Source of the DNA: Elymus sibiricus
Taxonomy: Eukaryota; Streptophyta; Magnoliopsida; Poales; Poaceae
Assembly (NCBI GenBank): GCA_039707655.1
Contig: CM077670.1
Location: forward strand, 150,082,001 to 150,146,000
DNA length: 64,000 nucleotides
Reading direction: 5' to 3'
The notes below the pieces were generated by a model that searched no databases, was not told the DNA's origin, and saw only the letters and a program-made list of their open reading frames with translations. The translations under genes and the position numbers were made by a program. Shown here piece by piece: positions 12,625 to 24,844 of this stretch (position 1 is its first letter; each line of letters starts with the position of its first letter).

Positions 12625-13600
12625 ACAGTGGGAACGCCACCCCCGGCTCGGCCTCGCGCTAACACGGCAGTGCGCTTTCTTGACAGGCGCAAGGCGGTTA
12701 TTCTGTCCCCCCCCCACCCAACACCCCTAAGATAGATAGTGGGGTCACGGATGTGATGGACTCGCATCAGCATGCGACGCCGCGGCACGCCGCGTCGTCG
12801 CCTGCTCCGGCTCGTTCCTGGCTCGGCCTCGCCGGGGGTGGGGGAGGGGGGGTCCCGACCCCCCTCCCCCACCTCCGGCTCGGCCTCGCGCTAACGCGGC
12901 AGTGCGCTTGCTTGACAGGCGCAGTGCGGTTATTCTGTCCCCCCCCCGAACAACCGCACCCCCCACCCAACACCCCTAAGATAGATAGTGGGGTCACGGA
13001 TGTGACAGACTCGCCTCAGCATGCGACGCCGTGGCACGCCGCGTCGTCGCCTACTCCGGCTCATTCCTGGCTCGGCCTCGCCGGGGTTGGGGGAGGGGGG
13101 GTCCCGACCCCCCTCCCCCACCCCGGCTTGTCCTCGCGCTAACGCGGCAGTGCGCTTGCTAGACAGGCGCAGTGCGGTTATTCTATTCCCCCCCCCCCCG
13201 AACAACCGCACCCCCCCACCCAACACCCCTAAGATAGATAGTGGGGTCACGAATGTGACAGACTCGCCTCAGCATGCGACGCCGTGGCACGCCGCGTCGT
13301 CGCCTGCTCCGGCTCGTTCCTAGCTCGGCCTCGCCGGGGGTGGGGGAGGGGGGGTCCCGGCGAGGCCTCGCGCTAATGTGGCAGTGCGCTTGCTTGACAG
13401 GCGCAGTGCGGTTATTCTGTTTCCCCCCCCCTCCCGAACAACCGCACCCCCCACCCAACACCCCTAAGATAGATAGTGGGGTCACGGATGTGACGGACTC
13501 GCCTCAGCATGCGACACCGCGGCACGCCGCGTCGTCGCCTGCTCCGGCTCGGCCTCGCGCTAACGCGGCAATGCGCTTGCTTGACATGAGCAGTGCGGTT
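12625..13600 (+). repeat. GC-rich tandem repeat, unit about 190-250 bp
   Basis: The landmark AACGCGGCAGTGCGCTTG recurs near 12661, 12893, 13141, 13375 and 13562, spaced 232, 248, 234 and 187 bp. Each unit also carries CCCCTAAGATAGATAGTGGG, a GTCACGGATGTGAC-like near-palindrome and CATGCGACGCCG. Full units hold a G-run arm facing a C-run arm around GGTCCCGACC (for example 12830-12870 and 13080-13125), able to form a hairpin. Apparent reading frames here repeat in every frame and are by-products of composition. The array separates the 3' end of Ulp1-B from the 5' flank of Ulp1-A. Confidence 0.85.
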
Positions 13601-14019
13601 CAATTTCTACTCCATCCCATCACGTAAACGCTAGATTCAAAAAACATGAACTCAAAAATAAAAAGTTGCGGCAGAAAAAGTCAGCCAAGAGGGGGGACTG
13701 CAGTCCACTTATATATAGGAATGAAGTGCAGTTCAAAAAAAACGGAATGTAGTGCCATTCTGCAAGTTTTTTCACTGATAAAAGTAAGATAAATAAAAAG
13801 AGACAGCTACAACAGCACTGATGCACGCAGAACACACATAGAAGAACCAGATTTCACATAAAAAAATCATGTACATAAAAAAAACAGACGCTACACATGC
13901 CGTAATTGTAGCCTTCATACAAATTATTTGCAAAACATGATATACGTTAGACAGTACACAGTACACACCCTAAAACCTAGCTTTCGTCCAAATCATTAAC
14001 ATGTTTATGCCTAACACTG
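13601..14019. other. Spacer downstream of Ulp1-B
   Basis: AT-rich sequence between the tandem repeat and the Ulp1-B stop codon. A few GCAGTTCA-like words occur near 13700-13760. No gene is recognised. Confidence 0.4.
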
Positions 14020-17000
14020 TTACTGTGAACGCGACTGCGATTGGGAAGAAAGCCCAAGGCTATCGATGAGCTCGCGGAGCTCAGGCGGCATGTCTTCAAT
14101 ACACAACATGTTGGAAGGATGGAAAATCAGCTGGTAAATGTACTCCGCCTTCCAATCTTCGACAGCAGGCTGAAAAAATTGAAAATGCAAATAAATGATT
14201 AAAGGACGTGATGTAAAACAAAAATTAAAACGTAAAAGAAAAAACACTACCAAAAAGGGAGAAACAGAAAAGTATTACATCTTGTTTAGCAATTTTTTCG
14301 ACCATACGCGTGCCGTCATACTGCTGCGACATCCTCAGAACATAGAATCCACACTCATTTGGCCCCTGTTCTGGCGTGACCGCAAAAAAGGGCTTCTCTG
14401 CCAATTTAACCCAGTCAGGGTGCTTCTTCGAGTTATACAACTTTTCACCATAAACCGCCTTCATCACTAGGGTCATTCTGGTCATCTGGCAAAAGGAAAA
14501 AGGCAGCCACAAGAGCCAAAAACACACGTTACAGATCTGAACTGTCCCTCTTTTAATGCATGCAAGCTCATCTACAAAAAATGGCTTTATCACTCTTTTA
14601 GCCAGGGTAGGAGGTTCGAGAAAATGCAGTTCAATGTCACAGATATTGCAGTGCACTGTATTAACAAGTGCAGTGATATGAGTACTAACAACGTAGTCAG
14701 GATTGGTTTATCACTCGTTTAACCAGGTTGGTGCTGCGAGAAAATGCAGTTCTATAACACAGATACTGCAGTCCACTGTACTAGCAAGTGCAGTTCTAGG
14801 GAGAGGTAATAATGTAGTCAGAATGGTCAAAACTTTGCCATACCAGTTCAGTGCAGTCTGCGTGGTACTCAGACCTGCGCCACTTTGTCACTTCATCAGC
14901 ATTGCCAGTGTACCTCCTCGTATCATGGATATCAATGGTATCGCGATGGCGGTTCATCGTGTATAGGGAGTAATGTCCGTCCTTAGAGCGCGGCATCAAA
15001 ATCTGTCGGGGGGAGATACATACGGGAAAGGGGACAAAAAAAATCAATGAAGTTCATTCCACACATAGCACTAGGATCACTGCTGAAAATAACTACAGAG
15101 GAAATGCAACAAGGAAGAAGAAGAAAATGAAGGACACAGTGGCCTTACTAGTTTTGCGTCGAGCAGGTTATCATCACCAACAAAAAACCTGAACTGCTCA
15201 ACCGCATGTTCTAAAATAAATGCGGTATGCACAACCGGCAACACAGGATATCCTTCTTCATTTTTCTTCACGACAGTTTCCATTTGAAGAACATACTGCA
15301 TATAAAAAGAATAAAATGAGACATGCAAAAAAAGAAAAAATGCATGCACGCATAGAGAAAAAATTCAGTACTCAAGACAAAAGTGCACAAAAGCAAAAAA
15401 AAGATGACAGCAGACACATTTACCGTGATGAATAAAGGAGTAAGTAGCACACGATCGCCAGAACGATAAACTAAACTCATGTCAGGATCTTCCTTCCAGT
15501 ACTTAATGACAAAATCCATGAGATACGAGTCCATGAAAGCTCCTTTCCCAAATGTCTGAAACATATAGTCAACATTGGTTGATTCAACATCATTAAAACG
15601 ACCTTTGACCATGAAGAGTGAGCTTCTGCGGAAAAGATATCACAAGAGACACAAACACAGATGGGGTCAAAAAATAAAGTTCAAAAACAAAAACTAAACA
15701 CACAAAAAGATGAAGGACAGGCACATAGATCTCACTCTTTGTATTTGGTCCTAAAATCTTGGCTGAGAATGAGATCCTTTATTTGCCTCGCCTCATTAAG
15801 ATGTCTGAACCTGGAAGGCTTCAGCTTCTCCATAGAGCAGCTAAGCTTAACAGGCCTATCTACTGCCCTCTTGTTCGAAACTACAACACCCTCGACACCC
15901 ATGGGACGATTGATCGCTGCACTCCTAGTCCTCTTACTGACTGGTGGCACAACCGGCGTCACGAAATCATCATCATCATCAAGATTTAATACCTCACGTG
16001 AAGAGCCAGGTGCAGCTTCCTTTCCACCAACAGGTCCAGATGCAACACCAGTGTTCACACCAACTCCAGCCAAAGAACCAGTTTTATCAGGAGAGATTTC
16101 AACAACACAATCCTCCATAGCTGCTTCAGAAACCTGGGTCTCGAAAAGTGATGTATAGCCTCCATGAAGGCCTCCATCAAAACCTGAAAAAGAGGTGGGA
16201 AACAACACGGTAACACTCAGCTAACTTGTTCAGCGCCAACGAAATACCCAAGTACAACACCAGAAGAGTCAAACGCAGCTCACTAATGTACAGAAATGCA
16301 GTTCACTAAAGAACATGATGCAGCTCACTCACATAAAGGGAGTGCAGCTCACTCATCAAAAGCAGTGCAGCTCACTTATCCAAAACAATGCAGCTCACTT
16401 ATACAGAAACTGAAGCTCACTCATCAAGAATCTGAAGCTCACTAACACAACAAAACACGCACCTCGCCACTCTAAAAAAAACGCAGTCCACTGGCACACT
16501 AAAAAGTAATGCCTAAGAAAGGGAAGCAAGCAGTACACACACACAAAAAAAGGAGGGAAATCAAGCAGTTCACAAAACACAACCTTTATCTTCAAAGATT
16601 AAAAGCGAAGATAGATCCAAGGAACACTTCGATGATGTGAGCCAGCTGTAGAGCATGGCCTTCCTGATGTAGCCGATGTGCTCCACCCCAAACTGAGCAA
16701 CTCGAATCCCATCCCATGTCTGCAAGAATTGGAACATATAGAATCCACAATCATGCCTGCAAAAGAACAAAACAATAAGTTTCACATTCATATAAAAGAA
16801 CAGTTGAGGAATAGCAATGGAGGGGGGGGCTACAACAAACATACCCATTTGGCTGAATTGGGACAATCACATATTTCAACGAAAAGCCATCAAGTGTCGG
16901 AGGATTTAGCGGCTCATCAGAGCTTGCACTACCTTCTTTCCATGCACGCTTGATATTTTTAACCATCCTCCTGAAAACCCTGTTTGCTTCAACACTGCCA

Positions 17001-20000
17001 GGTTTATGGAGGGAGTCAAGATATTGAAACCGCCTTTCATTCAGATTCAAGGCGACTACACAATAATGGCCAACAGCTCCGACTTCATTCGTGTTTGGAG
17101 GATCAAATGTTGCAAACAGGATCTGTTGGAAGTAAAAAATGTATATATATATGTTATCCTCTCAGCCATTTATGCATTACAAAAACAAAAATCAGAACAC
17201 TATAAAACCGACACACACAAAATAATTCTGGACACATAAAACATTACTCACCATATCTTTTTTATCGACACGCTCCTCAGCTCTTGACGAGAACATCAAT
17301 TTCACCGCCCTGCCTACACTACCGCCATTCCAAATACTTGTCTGCCAAACAAATCAAGGCAGGAAAAGGGTGGAAAAGCATACAGGTCATCACACGGAAT
17401 ACAAAAAGAGAATAAAGCAACAAACAAAAGTTATGCATGCTTACACAAATATGGTACGGCACAACCATCGTCGAAGATCCCTTTAACTTATCTACCAGCA
17501 AAGAAACCCCTAAATCAACAAGGCGGGTAGTGAGCATCCCCTTCGTCCAAAAAGATTCACCAACTTCGGCAATGGGAATATCGCCCAACTCAGTTACAAA
17601 AGCAATCAGGCCCCTGAAATTTTGTTGAAAAACTGGAACATAAGATACTATCAAAATAACAAGAATGAAAAAGGGCAAAGTCTGCGATTAGAAAATACAT
17701 ATTAACATAACAAATTAAGATTTCAAAAAACGTCATACTTCTTCTTTTTGTCCTTCCGAGCCCTGGTAACAGCACTGTACAGCTCGTTGTATCTCTTGAG
17801 AAGAGCTGGATCAATGCTCGTAGGAGCCACAACAGCAAGTTCGTCATCTGCAAAATATATATATATAAAAAATAAACAAGTAAAAAATATGAAGTTCACT
17901 TATCAAAAAATGATATATTCCATACAGATGGTATATTAAGAAAAAGAATTTAAAAAAATATGAAGTTCACTTGTAAAGAAAATGAAAATATGCTAGCTAG
18001 CAACTATTTTGAAAGCATTAACAAAGAAAAAATTCATTTTATCATAAAACATGTGATATGTAGCTACCATAGTAAATACAATGACTGACAAAAACGTCAA
18101 GTTCACTTTTCGAAACAAAATACTTGCCTTCAGTGTCAGACTCTTGGCGCTCTTGCTCTTCAACTGAGATCAAAACAGTTCCACCAGTTGGTTGCGCTGA
18201 AAGCACCGTAGCCTCACTAGACTGACCTACTGCGTCAACATTAGCGGTTTCTGCATTTTGAACAGTCGGTGCAACCGCAACGTCCTCAGATAACTCACCC
18301 ACACGAGGCTCCACACTGAAAACACGAGGAACATCATCGGCAGCCAGACAAACAGGAGAACCAGCAACACTATCAACAGGAACGTCATTCTCGTGCAGCT
18401 TTTCAATATCAACATCAACATTTTCAAGACGACTAGGGGCAACAGCCGGATCGGATTCCTGAGCTACAGAAGCTTCTGCACTCTCACAAGCTGCTGATAC
18501 AGAAACCCTTGCACCATCACCACCAGCAATAGCACGGTCCTCCTGGTTCACATCAACACAAACAACGCCAACCGACTCATGAACTTCTGCATTTCCCTCT
18601 CCAGACTACCAAAACATTTTAAAAAATAAGCCAACGATAACACAAATGAGCTGTGATATCAAATTAACACGACAACATGCAGCTCACTTATGTAAAACAA
18701 TGCAGTTCACAACCTGAACAACATGCAGCCAACTAATGTCAAAAAATAAGACTGCAGCCTACTTGTGTAAAAGATTGCAGCTCACTTCTCTAAAATAATG
18801 CAGTTCACCAACAGAACAGCATGCAGCCCACATATGTCAAAAGACTGCAGCTCACTTATGCCAAAAATGCAGCTCACTCATGTAAACCAATGTAGTTCAC
18901 TAACTGAATGCAGCCCACATATGTCAAAGACTGTAGCTCACTTATGCCAAATAATGCAGCTCACTTATGTAAAACAAATGCAATAGACTAACAAGATACA
19001 TAGATTACAAAACAATAGTACAAAAAGTCATTCCACTAAACCTTCTCAGCTACAACAACTGGAGGGGACGACGCATTAGCCAAGTGTTCGTCCTTCCCAA
19101 AGCCATCGGGAGGATCCTGGTGCGCATCACAATCTGCAACTCCAGTCCCATCGTCCTGATCAGTCCCATCGTCCTGAGATGCATGAACATCAGAAGAATC
19201 TACTCCAGCCTACAACAGAAAAAAATCACAGACACAATATAGGAAAATATATAACTGGCGAAAAAACTACAGACTCAGGAGCAGTACAGGTAATACACAA
19301 ATGAAGTACAAATGACAAATAAAGGGAAAACGTACATTTTCAGCGTCAGCACCAGCATCCTGTCGGTCCATTTCTTTCAAAATGTGCTCAGCATCCTTCT
19401 CAAACCGAGCGCATTTTTCATCTTGCGACTGCTTCAACTGAGCATACGAAGACCGAATATTCATCACCGCAATCTTCAAGCCTTCAACCACACCACGATC
19501 AAAGTTGTGTGCAGCCACAATTTCTTCTTCAGGGGGGGCGTGGCCAACAGGGAAAAATCCAGCTACTGTCCTCAACCTATCACCAGAGGTTGGCAAATCT
19601 TCTGTTAACTTGATAACCTTCTGAAGAAGCTCATCAATCTCCTCGTGTCTTCTGCCGCCAACAAACGTCTGATCAGAAGTGCTTCTAGCATTAGAGATCC
19701 GACCAACCGTGAAACCCCGTGTAGGCGGCGGCTGGCTACAGATAGGCTCATGGAACCTAGCAGGACTGCTAGGGCCTGCACCAGAGCTGTCACATAAAAG
19801 TGCAACTGGATGATTGTAGACAATATCACCAGACGCCTTCCACTGCAAAAAAGGAAAGAAGGGAAAGAAGTCCACATGTTAATACTAGGAGGTTCAGATT
19901 TCTCTGACAGCAAAAATAGAAAGACACTGTTCAAAAAACAAGGATAACAGGAACAAAAAAACATTTAAAAAACAAATGCACTAACCGGCAGTTTCCCAAA

Positions 20001-21977
20001 TCTGTAAGTTTCCAGATAAATCTTTCCCTTGACAATCATATCTTTGTTGTATATCTTCAACAAGTTTTTGTTCGTCAGGTATGACGCACGTGGCGTCAAC
20101 GTGTGCATAACTAAAAATTTGCGAAGGTTCAAGCAATCCAAATACATAATCAGGGGGACAATGGCACAACCCTCAGCGCAATTCTGCGCGCTACCTTCTG
20201 ACTGCCACTTCACCACAGCTACCTGGAGCTCATCAACAACAAGCTGACAAAAATCCATCTGAGCCATAAACGCATAATCCATGTTCTCAACCATGGCAGC
20301 AACCCTGCCCAAACGAACAGCAGGCCCGGGGCATAGCAAATTCTGATAAAGTATCAGGAAGAAAACCTTGACAGAAAGATCAACCGTCACGGTGTCCTCG
20401 CCCTCCACCAACACCGCCAGCAGTTCAAGCAAGTCCTTCACACCTATACTTTTAGAACGATCAAAGCCAAGCTCATCCTTGAGGGCAGACAATGAATCGT
20501 CATGGCCACTGTTAGCAGGTGTGGGAGCAGTGTGAGGTCCCATAGGAAAATCAAATATTTGATGAACAGCAGCACGATTGATTCGAAGAACCCTGCCAAG
20601 CCCAAAGTCCATTACCATATTGGAAGGGTCAATAATTCCCATCAGATGGCACATAAGAATGCGGGACACATTTTTCTCTACTATCAAGTTAAAGACAGCA
20701 CCAAAACCAGCGTCACGAACACGATTACGGTGTGGATCTCTCAATAATCCAGCAGCTTTGCACACAATGGGGAGTGACAAATGTACGGTCTTGTTAAATC
20801 GAACATCATCTCCTTCCTCGCCGTCATCTCCGGTTCTCTTCCTCTTACTAGTCTTCTTCTTCTTCTGTGTAAAGGAAGATGCAGTCCACATTAATAAATT
20901 AGGCAGATAAGAGACAAAAAAAGGTAAATAAAACAACAATGGAAGAAACAAAGACAGCACTTCAACAAACCTTTGGAACAACATCCGCCTCCCCACCCGA
21001 GACAGCATCCTCATCTTCGTCAGCAACAACACGTGGCCGCTTATGTTGACTCTTAGATGGACCACAATCTTTCCGTCTGCCAGACTTAGCATTCCTCACA
21101 ACATCAGCAACAACAAAGTCATCGTCGTCGGACTCGGGCTCATCATCAACATATGCCCGCTTCCGTTGCATATCCTCCCTACCAGCTTCAACAGTTCTCT
21201 TACCGACGTTCTTCTCCATGCAAGCAACACGGGGACTGCGCTGAGGAGTACTACCTTGCTCAGCAACAGAACTCAGACTCTTCTTCTGCACAACATGCTG
21301 CTTGACATTATCAAATTTCACACTCCTGGCAGCATCTGCAACCCTCCTCCGCTTCTCCATCTCCTCATACTTCTTTGTATCAATTTTAAACCTCAACAAC
21401 TTCTTGCGTTTCTTCGATTCATAAGCTTGGATCTGTGCCGGGACCATCCACTCCTGCGTAACTTGCTCTGTACCATCAACAGATTGTGACTGTGTTTTAG
21501 ACAACACGGGCCGCCTAAAGCTCTGGTCAGAGCTCACACCAACGACACGCTCTGCGAAATAATGGTCAATCAAGTGAGTATAATGCAAGAAAAATCAGTC
21601 GCTACGTCGGAATGAAGTTTAACTATGCTCGGCAAGAAGTGCGCAAACGAACAAAATGCAGTTCACCAATCCATATAATGCAGTGCTTCATACAAAAAAC
21701 ATAATAAAGGGAAAAATATCCTTGAAAAAATCACCAAGTCCAAGTTTGATCACAAAAAAAGGCTGACTAACTTCACAAAGCCATCAGCAGTTTGTAAAAC
21801 ATCAAAAATAGCTAGTATATAAATCAAATAATAATGCACTTCACAATTCACACACACAATCAGTTTGTAGTTCACACAACAACAATAAGCAGAACATACA
21901 ATAAACAAAATAAACAAGGGGAAGCAAGCAGCGCACATACCTTCATCTCCTCCATGTGCTTTGCTTGGCGAAGACAT
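14020..21977 (-). CDS. Ulp1-B: 1593-residue protein with tandem Ulp1/C48 protease domains
   Basis: Seventeen exons join without frame loss: 21977-21941, 21551-20971, 20864-19986, 19842-19336, 19209-19042, 18605-18128, 17847-17739, 17613-17445, 17341-17252, 17122-16845, 16756-16584, 16183-15736, 15625-15424, 15295-15149, 15002-14844, 14485-14279 and 14169-14020 (4782 nt with stop). All junctions are GT-AG except one GC-AG (AAG|GCAAGT at 18127). Residues about 40-210 are basic, with RSPR- and KRKR-type nuclear-signal-like clusters. Residues about 210-500 form a conserved domain shared with Ulp1-A. Acidic linkers follow. C48 domain 1 has His1025, Asp1042 and Cys1102 (GHYCVV, YLDSL, HDCGFY). Domain 2 has His1432, Asp1449 and Cys1520 (GHYSLY, IHDT, NECGFY). 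The protein probably cleaves SUMO-like modifiers, likely in the nucleus (inference). An intact frame over 17 exons argues for a functional gene, possibly transposon-derived. Confidence 0.82.
16260..16450 (+). repeat. CAGCTCACT word repeats in a Ulp1-B intron
   Basis: Within the intron at 16184-16583, about eight degenerate copies of a word like AATGCAGCTCACTCAT occur every 20-25 bp. Variants include GCAGTTCACTAAA and GAAGCTCACTCAT. It is the same word family as at 3060-3280 and 18660-18970. Confidence 0.75.
18660..18985 (+). repeat. GCAGTTCAC/GCAGCTCAC word repeats in a Ulp1-B intron
   Basis: The intron 18606-19041 holds a dense series of words such as ATGCAGCTCACTTATG, AATGCAGTTCAC and TGCAGCCCACATATGTC, spaced about 20-30 bp. 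Part of it (about 18775-18960) is very similar to 3095-3260 upstream of Ulp1-A, which indicates duplication or conversion between the two loci. Confidence 0.75.
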
Positions 21978-23292
21978 GGTGTTTGCGTCGCGAGCAAGGA
22001 CGGCCTGACGAATACCAGCAACAAAAAAGAGGAAATCCGACGAAACCCTAGATACACCTTGCTCTGCCCATGGAGCCCACGCGAGTACCGGCTTCAAATC
22101 TAGAAGAAATCGCCTGCTTGCGAAAATGAACTACATCAGCAAAAAGCGCAGGCACTAAGACAATGGAACAACTAGACGGGGGACGATCACGAACGAGGGG
22201 ATGAGAGGCGGTGGGGATGAGCGGCGGCGGTGCGGGGAGTGGAGGGGGGGAGGAGGGCGGAGCGGAGGGGGACGCAAAATAGAAGAATCTGAAGCAACGT
22301 ACCGATAAAGGGAAACCCGGCCGCCGACGGATGCTGTAAAGGACGGCGGTTGCCGCGGGAGACGGCGGTTGCTGCGCGCGACGGCGGTTTCCACGGGGGT
22401 GGGGGGTTGCTCCGGGCGGCACTGGAACAGAGGGAGAAGTGCGAGCGCCTGGGAGGGACGCGTGTGATAGGCACTTGGGAAGAGCTGCACAAACGGCCCG
22501 GTCCGTAACGTCCCGGCTAATTTACAAGGAGCCGTACCCAGCCCATCAACAAAAACCGAAATGACACGCCCGGCCAAAATAATTGAAGCTCACTTGAACG
22601 GAAGCAGAAGTCGACCTGTATACAATGGAAACACTTGCAGTTCACATTTTTCATAAAAAAAATTAAGTAAAAAATGCATGAAACAAGATGCAGTTCGCTC
22701 CTCATGTTAATGACGCTCGGGCAAACACATGATGCAGTACACATAGTAAATAAAATCAGTTCCGCCGATAAAAAACAGTCCGCCCAGGGACATAGCAAGT
22801 CAAACAAAAAAAAACTTCCTCTAAATGAATACCCACAAAAAAAAACTTCCTCTAAAGGATGCAGTCCACATTATTCAATAATGCAGTGCGGGCTTTTCTA
22901 CAAAGAAGTGCGGTTACAACTAAAATGCAGTTCGCCATCTGAATCAGGTTATTTATACGGACTACCACTTACCAAAAACATACACGTCTGGATATATAGC
23001 AGTGGTGAACAATATTAATTAAGAAAAAATTAAAAAAAACACGATCAAAAACCCACGATCACATAAGACCACCACTCCGAGCGGTCGCATCGCTAAAAAG
23101 CCACGATCACAAACGCAGCCAAACCCACGATCTGCAGAACCGCATCGTCAGGGAGATCGTGCAGTTCATCATTTGCCGCCATCCCGCCCTTAAATTCAGA
23201 CCTCCGCCAGCACTTTCTCATCCACAACAACCGAAATCGCCATCGATCTCCACAAAAAGACAAAGTTCAAGGAGGAAGAAGTTCTCCAGCCG
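21978..23292. promoter_or_regulatory. Divergent intergenic region between Ulp1-B and exo2
   Basis: Ulp1-B reads left from 21977 and exo2 reads right from 23293. The left part (22150-22500) is GC-rich with repeated GACGGCGGTTNC words, and the centre (22600-22930) has GCAGTTCAC/GCAGTCCAC words. Near exo2, CCACGATC occurs at 23053-23060, 23101-23108 and 23125-23132, with CACGATC at 23040-23046. The clustered octamer could be a promoter element; its function is unknown. Confidence 0.4.
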
Positions 23293-23976
23293 ATGGGGTT
23301 CATCAAGGAGTTCAAAGACGTGGAGGCCCACGGCAACACCAAGTTGCACGTCATCCACACCAGCGACTTGAGGAAGGCGGCGACCACCATCGAGCAGTAC
23401 GAGCACCACCTCCAGTGGCAGCGCCACAAGATCGTCGGAGTTGACGTGGAGTACACCAAGGAGGAAGGCCCGAACCAGAAGGCCGCGCTCGTTCAGCTCT
23501 CCATTGGCAAGGATCATCCGGTGCTGCTCTTCCAACTCAGCGAAGCCCACGACAACTGCATCAGGTTCGACAACTTCCTCGCCGACCCCAGGTACACGTT
23601 TGCTGGCTTATCCATCGACGGCGACATAGAGATGCTCAACCGCGTCGGGCTGGAGATCGCCCACTTCGTCGACATCCAGAAGGAATGGAGGGTGCCCACA
23701 GCGACCAAGCCGCTGGACTCCCTTGCAGACGTCTCCGGGATCCTCGTCGACGACTACTACAACAACATGAAGAGGAAGATGACGGACGCAGAGCACAAGC
23801 GCTGGGAGTGCATGCCCCTGACCATGAGGCACATCGAGTACGCGGCAAAGGACGCTTACGCCGCGTACGAGATATGGAGCCGCCTCACCATCACCCAGGA
23901 AGGGTTCCGCCGGGCAAAACTCGAGAAGGAGAAGTCCAGGAAGCGCGCCAGGTCGTGGGACGACTACGACTACTGA
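23293..23976 (+). CDS. exo2: Werner-type DEDDy 3'-5' exonuclease, intact
   Basis: A single open frame of 227 residues forms one compact WRN-like exonuclease domain. ExoI is GVDVEY with Asp51 and Glu53. ExoII is FAGLSIDGDIEML with Asp111. ExoIII is EYAAKDAYAAYEIW with Tyr183 and Asp187 (Y-x3-D), giving the complete DEDDy set. The C-terminus is basic (KSRKRARSWDDYDY), as in small plant nuclear exonucleases of this class. It lacks the intron found in exo1. The ATG follows a GC-rich leader, and the N-terminus aligns with exo1 at FKDVEAHG versus LKDVDLHG. The flanking words GTTTGCTTGTG/GTTTGCTTATG downstream resemble the exo1 3' flank. The biochemical class is well supported; the cellular role is inferred to be DNA or RNA 3' trimming. 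Confidence 0.88.
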   Translation: MGFIKEFKDVEAHGNTKLHVIHTSDLRKAATTIEQYEHHLQWQRHKIVGVDVEYTKEEGPNQKAALVQLSIGKDHPVLLFQLSEAHDNCIRFDNFLADPRYTFAGLSIDGDIEMLNRVGLEIAHFVDIQKEWRVPTATKPLDSLADVSGILVDDYYNNMKRKMTDAEHKRWECMPLTMRHIEYAAKDAYAAYEIWSRLTITQEGFRRAKLEKEKSRKRARSWDDYDY

Positions 23977-24236
23977 AGAAAAGAGGTGGTGCCGGCCATG
24001 AAAGTACCTACAAGATTGCTCGTGCCATTTTAGATTTCTCATCAGATTTGCTTTCTGTCAAGTTTGTAGTTTGCTTGTGTTAAATTTAGGTTTGCCCGTG
24101 ATGCAGTTTGCTTTGTAATCATGCAGTTTGCTTATGTTATGAACAAGTTTATTTCACGTACAATGTTGCAGTTCTCTGTTAGAATATGATGCAGTGCACT
24201 AAAAAATATATAAACATTCCAAAAGATAGTGTGATT

Positions 24237-24620
24237 CAGAAACCGCACAAAGCATGTGCACATGGCAGTGCACAAACGAACGAACATGCAGTGCACAAAC
24301 GAACATCCATGCAGTGCACAAACCGTACTGTACAGGAAGGCAGTGCGGAAATGTAGAGACATGCAGTACAGAACGTTCATAGATACAGTTCTGTTCAGAA
24401 CGTTGTAACAAAGCAGTGCACAATCTATAATAAAAAAACAGAAACCGCACAAAGCATGTGCACATGACAGTGCACAAACGAACATCCAAGCAGTGCACAA
24501 ACCATATTGTACAGGAAGGCAGTGCAGAAATGTAGAGACATGTAGTACAGAATGTTCATAGATACAGTTCAGTTCAGAACGTTGTAACAAAGCAATGCAC
24601 AATCTGTAATAAAAAACACA
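24237..24620 (+). repeat. Tandem duplication, period about 202 bp
   Basis: The block starting near 24237 (CAGAAACCGCACAAAGCATG) recurs at about 24439 with a few substitutions. Each unit is made of GCAGTGCACAAACGAACAT-like words plus a shared GTTCATAGATACAGTTC segment. Open frames here on the minus strand repeat twice and are explained by the duplication. Confidence 0.85.
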
Positions 24621-24631
24621 ATTACTTACGG

Positions 24632-24639
24632 AAAAAAAA
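24632..24639 (-). terminator. T8 Pol III-type terminator
   Basis: Eight consecutive T residues on the minus strand, about 185 nt downstream of the predicted start, match the usual Pol III termination signal. Confidence 0.5.
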
Positions 24640-24825
24640 TTGACCGCCCTAGTCAAACATGGCCCCAGCCAGTCTCGTACTAGGACAGCGCCCACAGAGA
24701 TCCATAGGCGAGTCCGTTCTGAGCCACGATGCACGGGGCCAGGAAGACAAGGGCCCACAGGTCAGAGGGGATGTGGGCAGCGAGCGCCAGGTCTAAGCGC
24801 CCAATGAGTATCAAGAGGAGTTCGA
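24632..24825 (-). ncRNA. Candidate Pol III transcript of about 190 nt, unidentified
   Basis: The interval between the predicted start and a T8 run (24639-24632, minus strand) is GC-rich and lacks any long ORF. It does not look like U1-U6, U3 or 7SL as known from plants: their hallmark 5' sequences were not seen. GCCCACA near 24778 could pair with TGTGGGC near 24760 or 24695, and GGCCCC near 24738 with GGGGCC near 24663, so a folded RNA is possible. The RNA identity is unknown; the call rests on promoter architecture and the terminator. Confidence 0.45.
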
Positions 24826-24844
24826 TTGGGTTGCCTAGCCTGAG

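Noticed and set aside
12600..13627. Many overlapping ORFs of 60-130 codons on both strands
   Set aside because: They track the tandem repeat unit and its homopolymers; all frames look alike.
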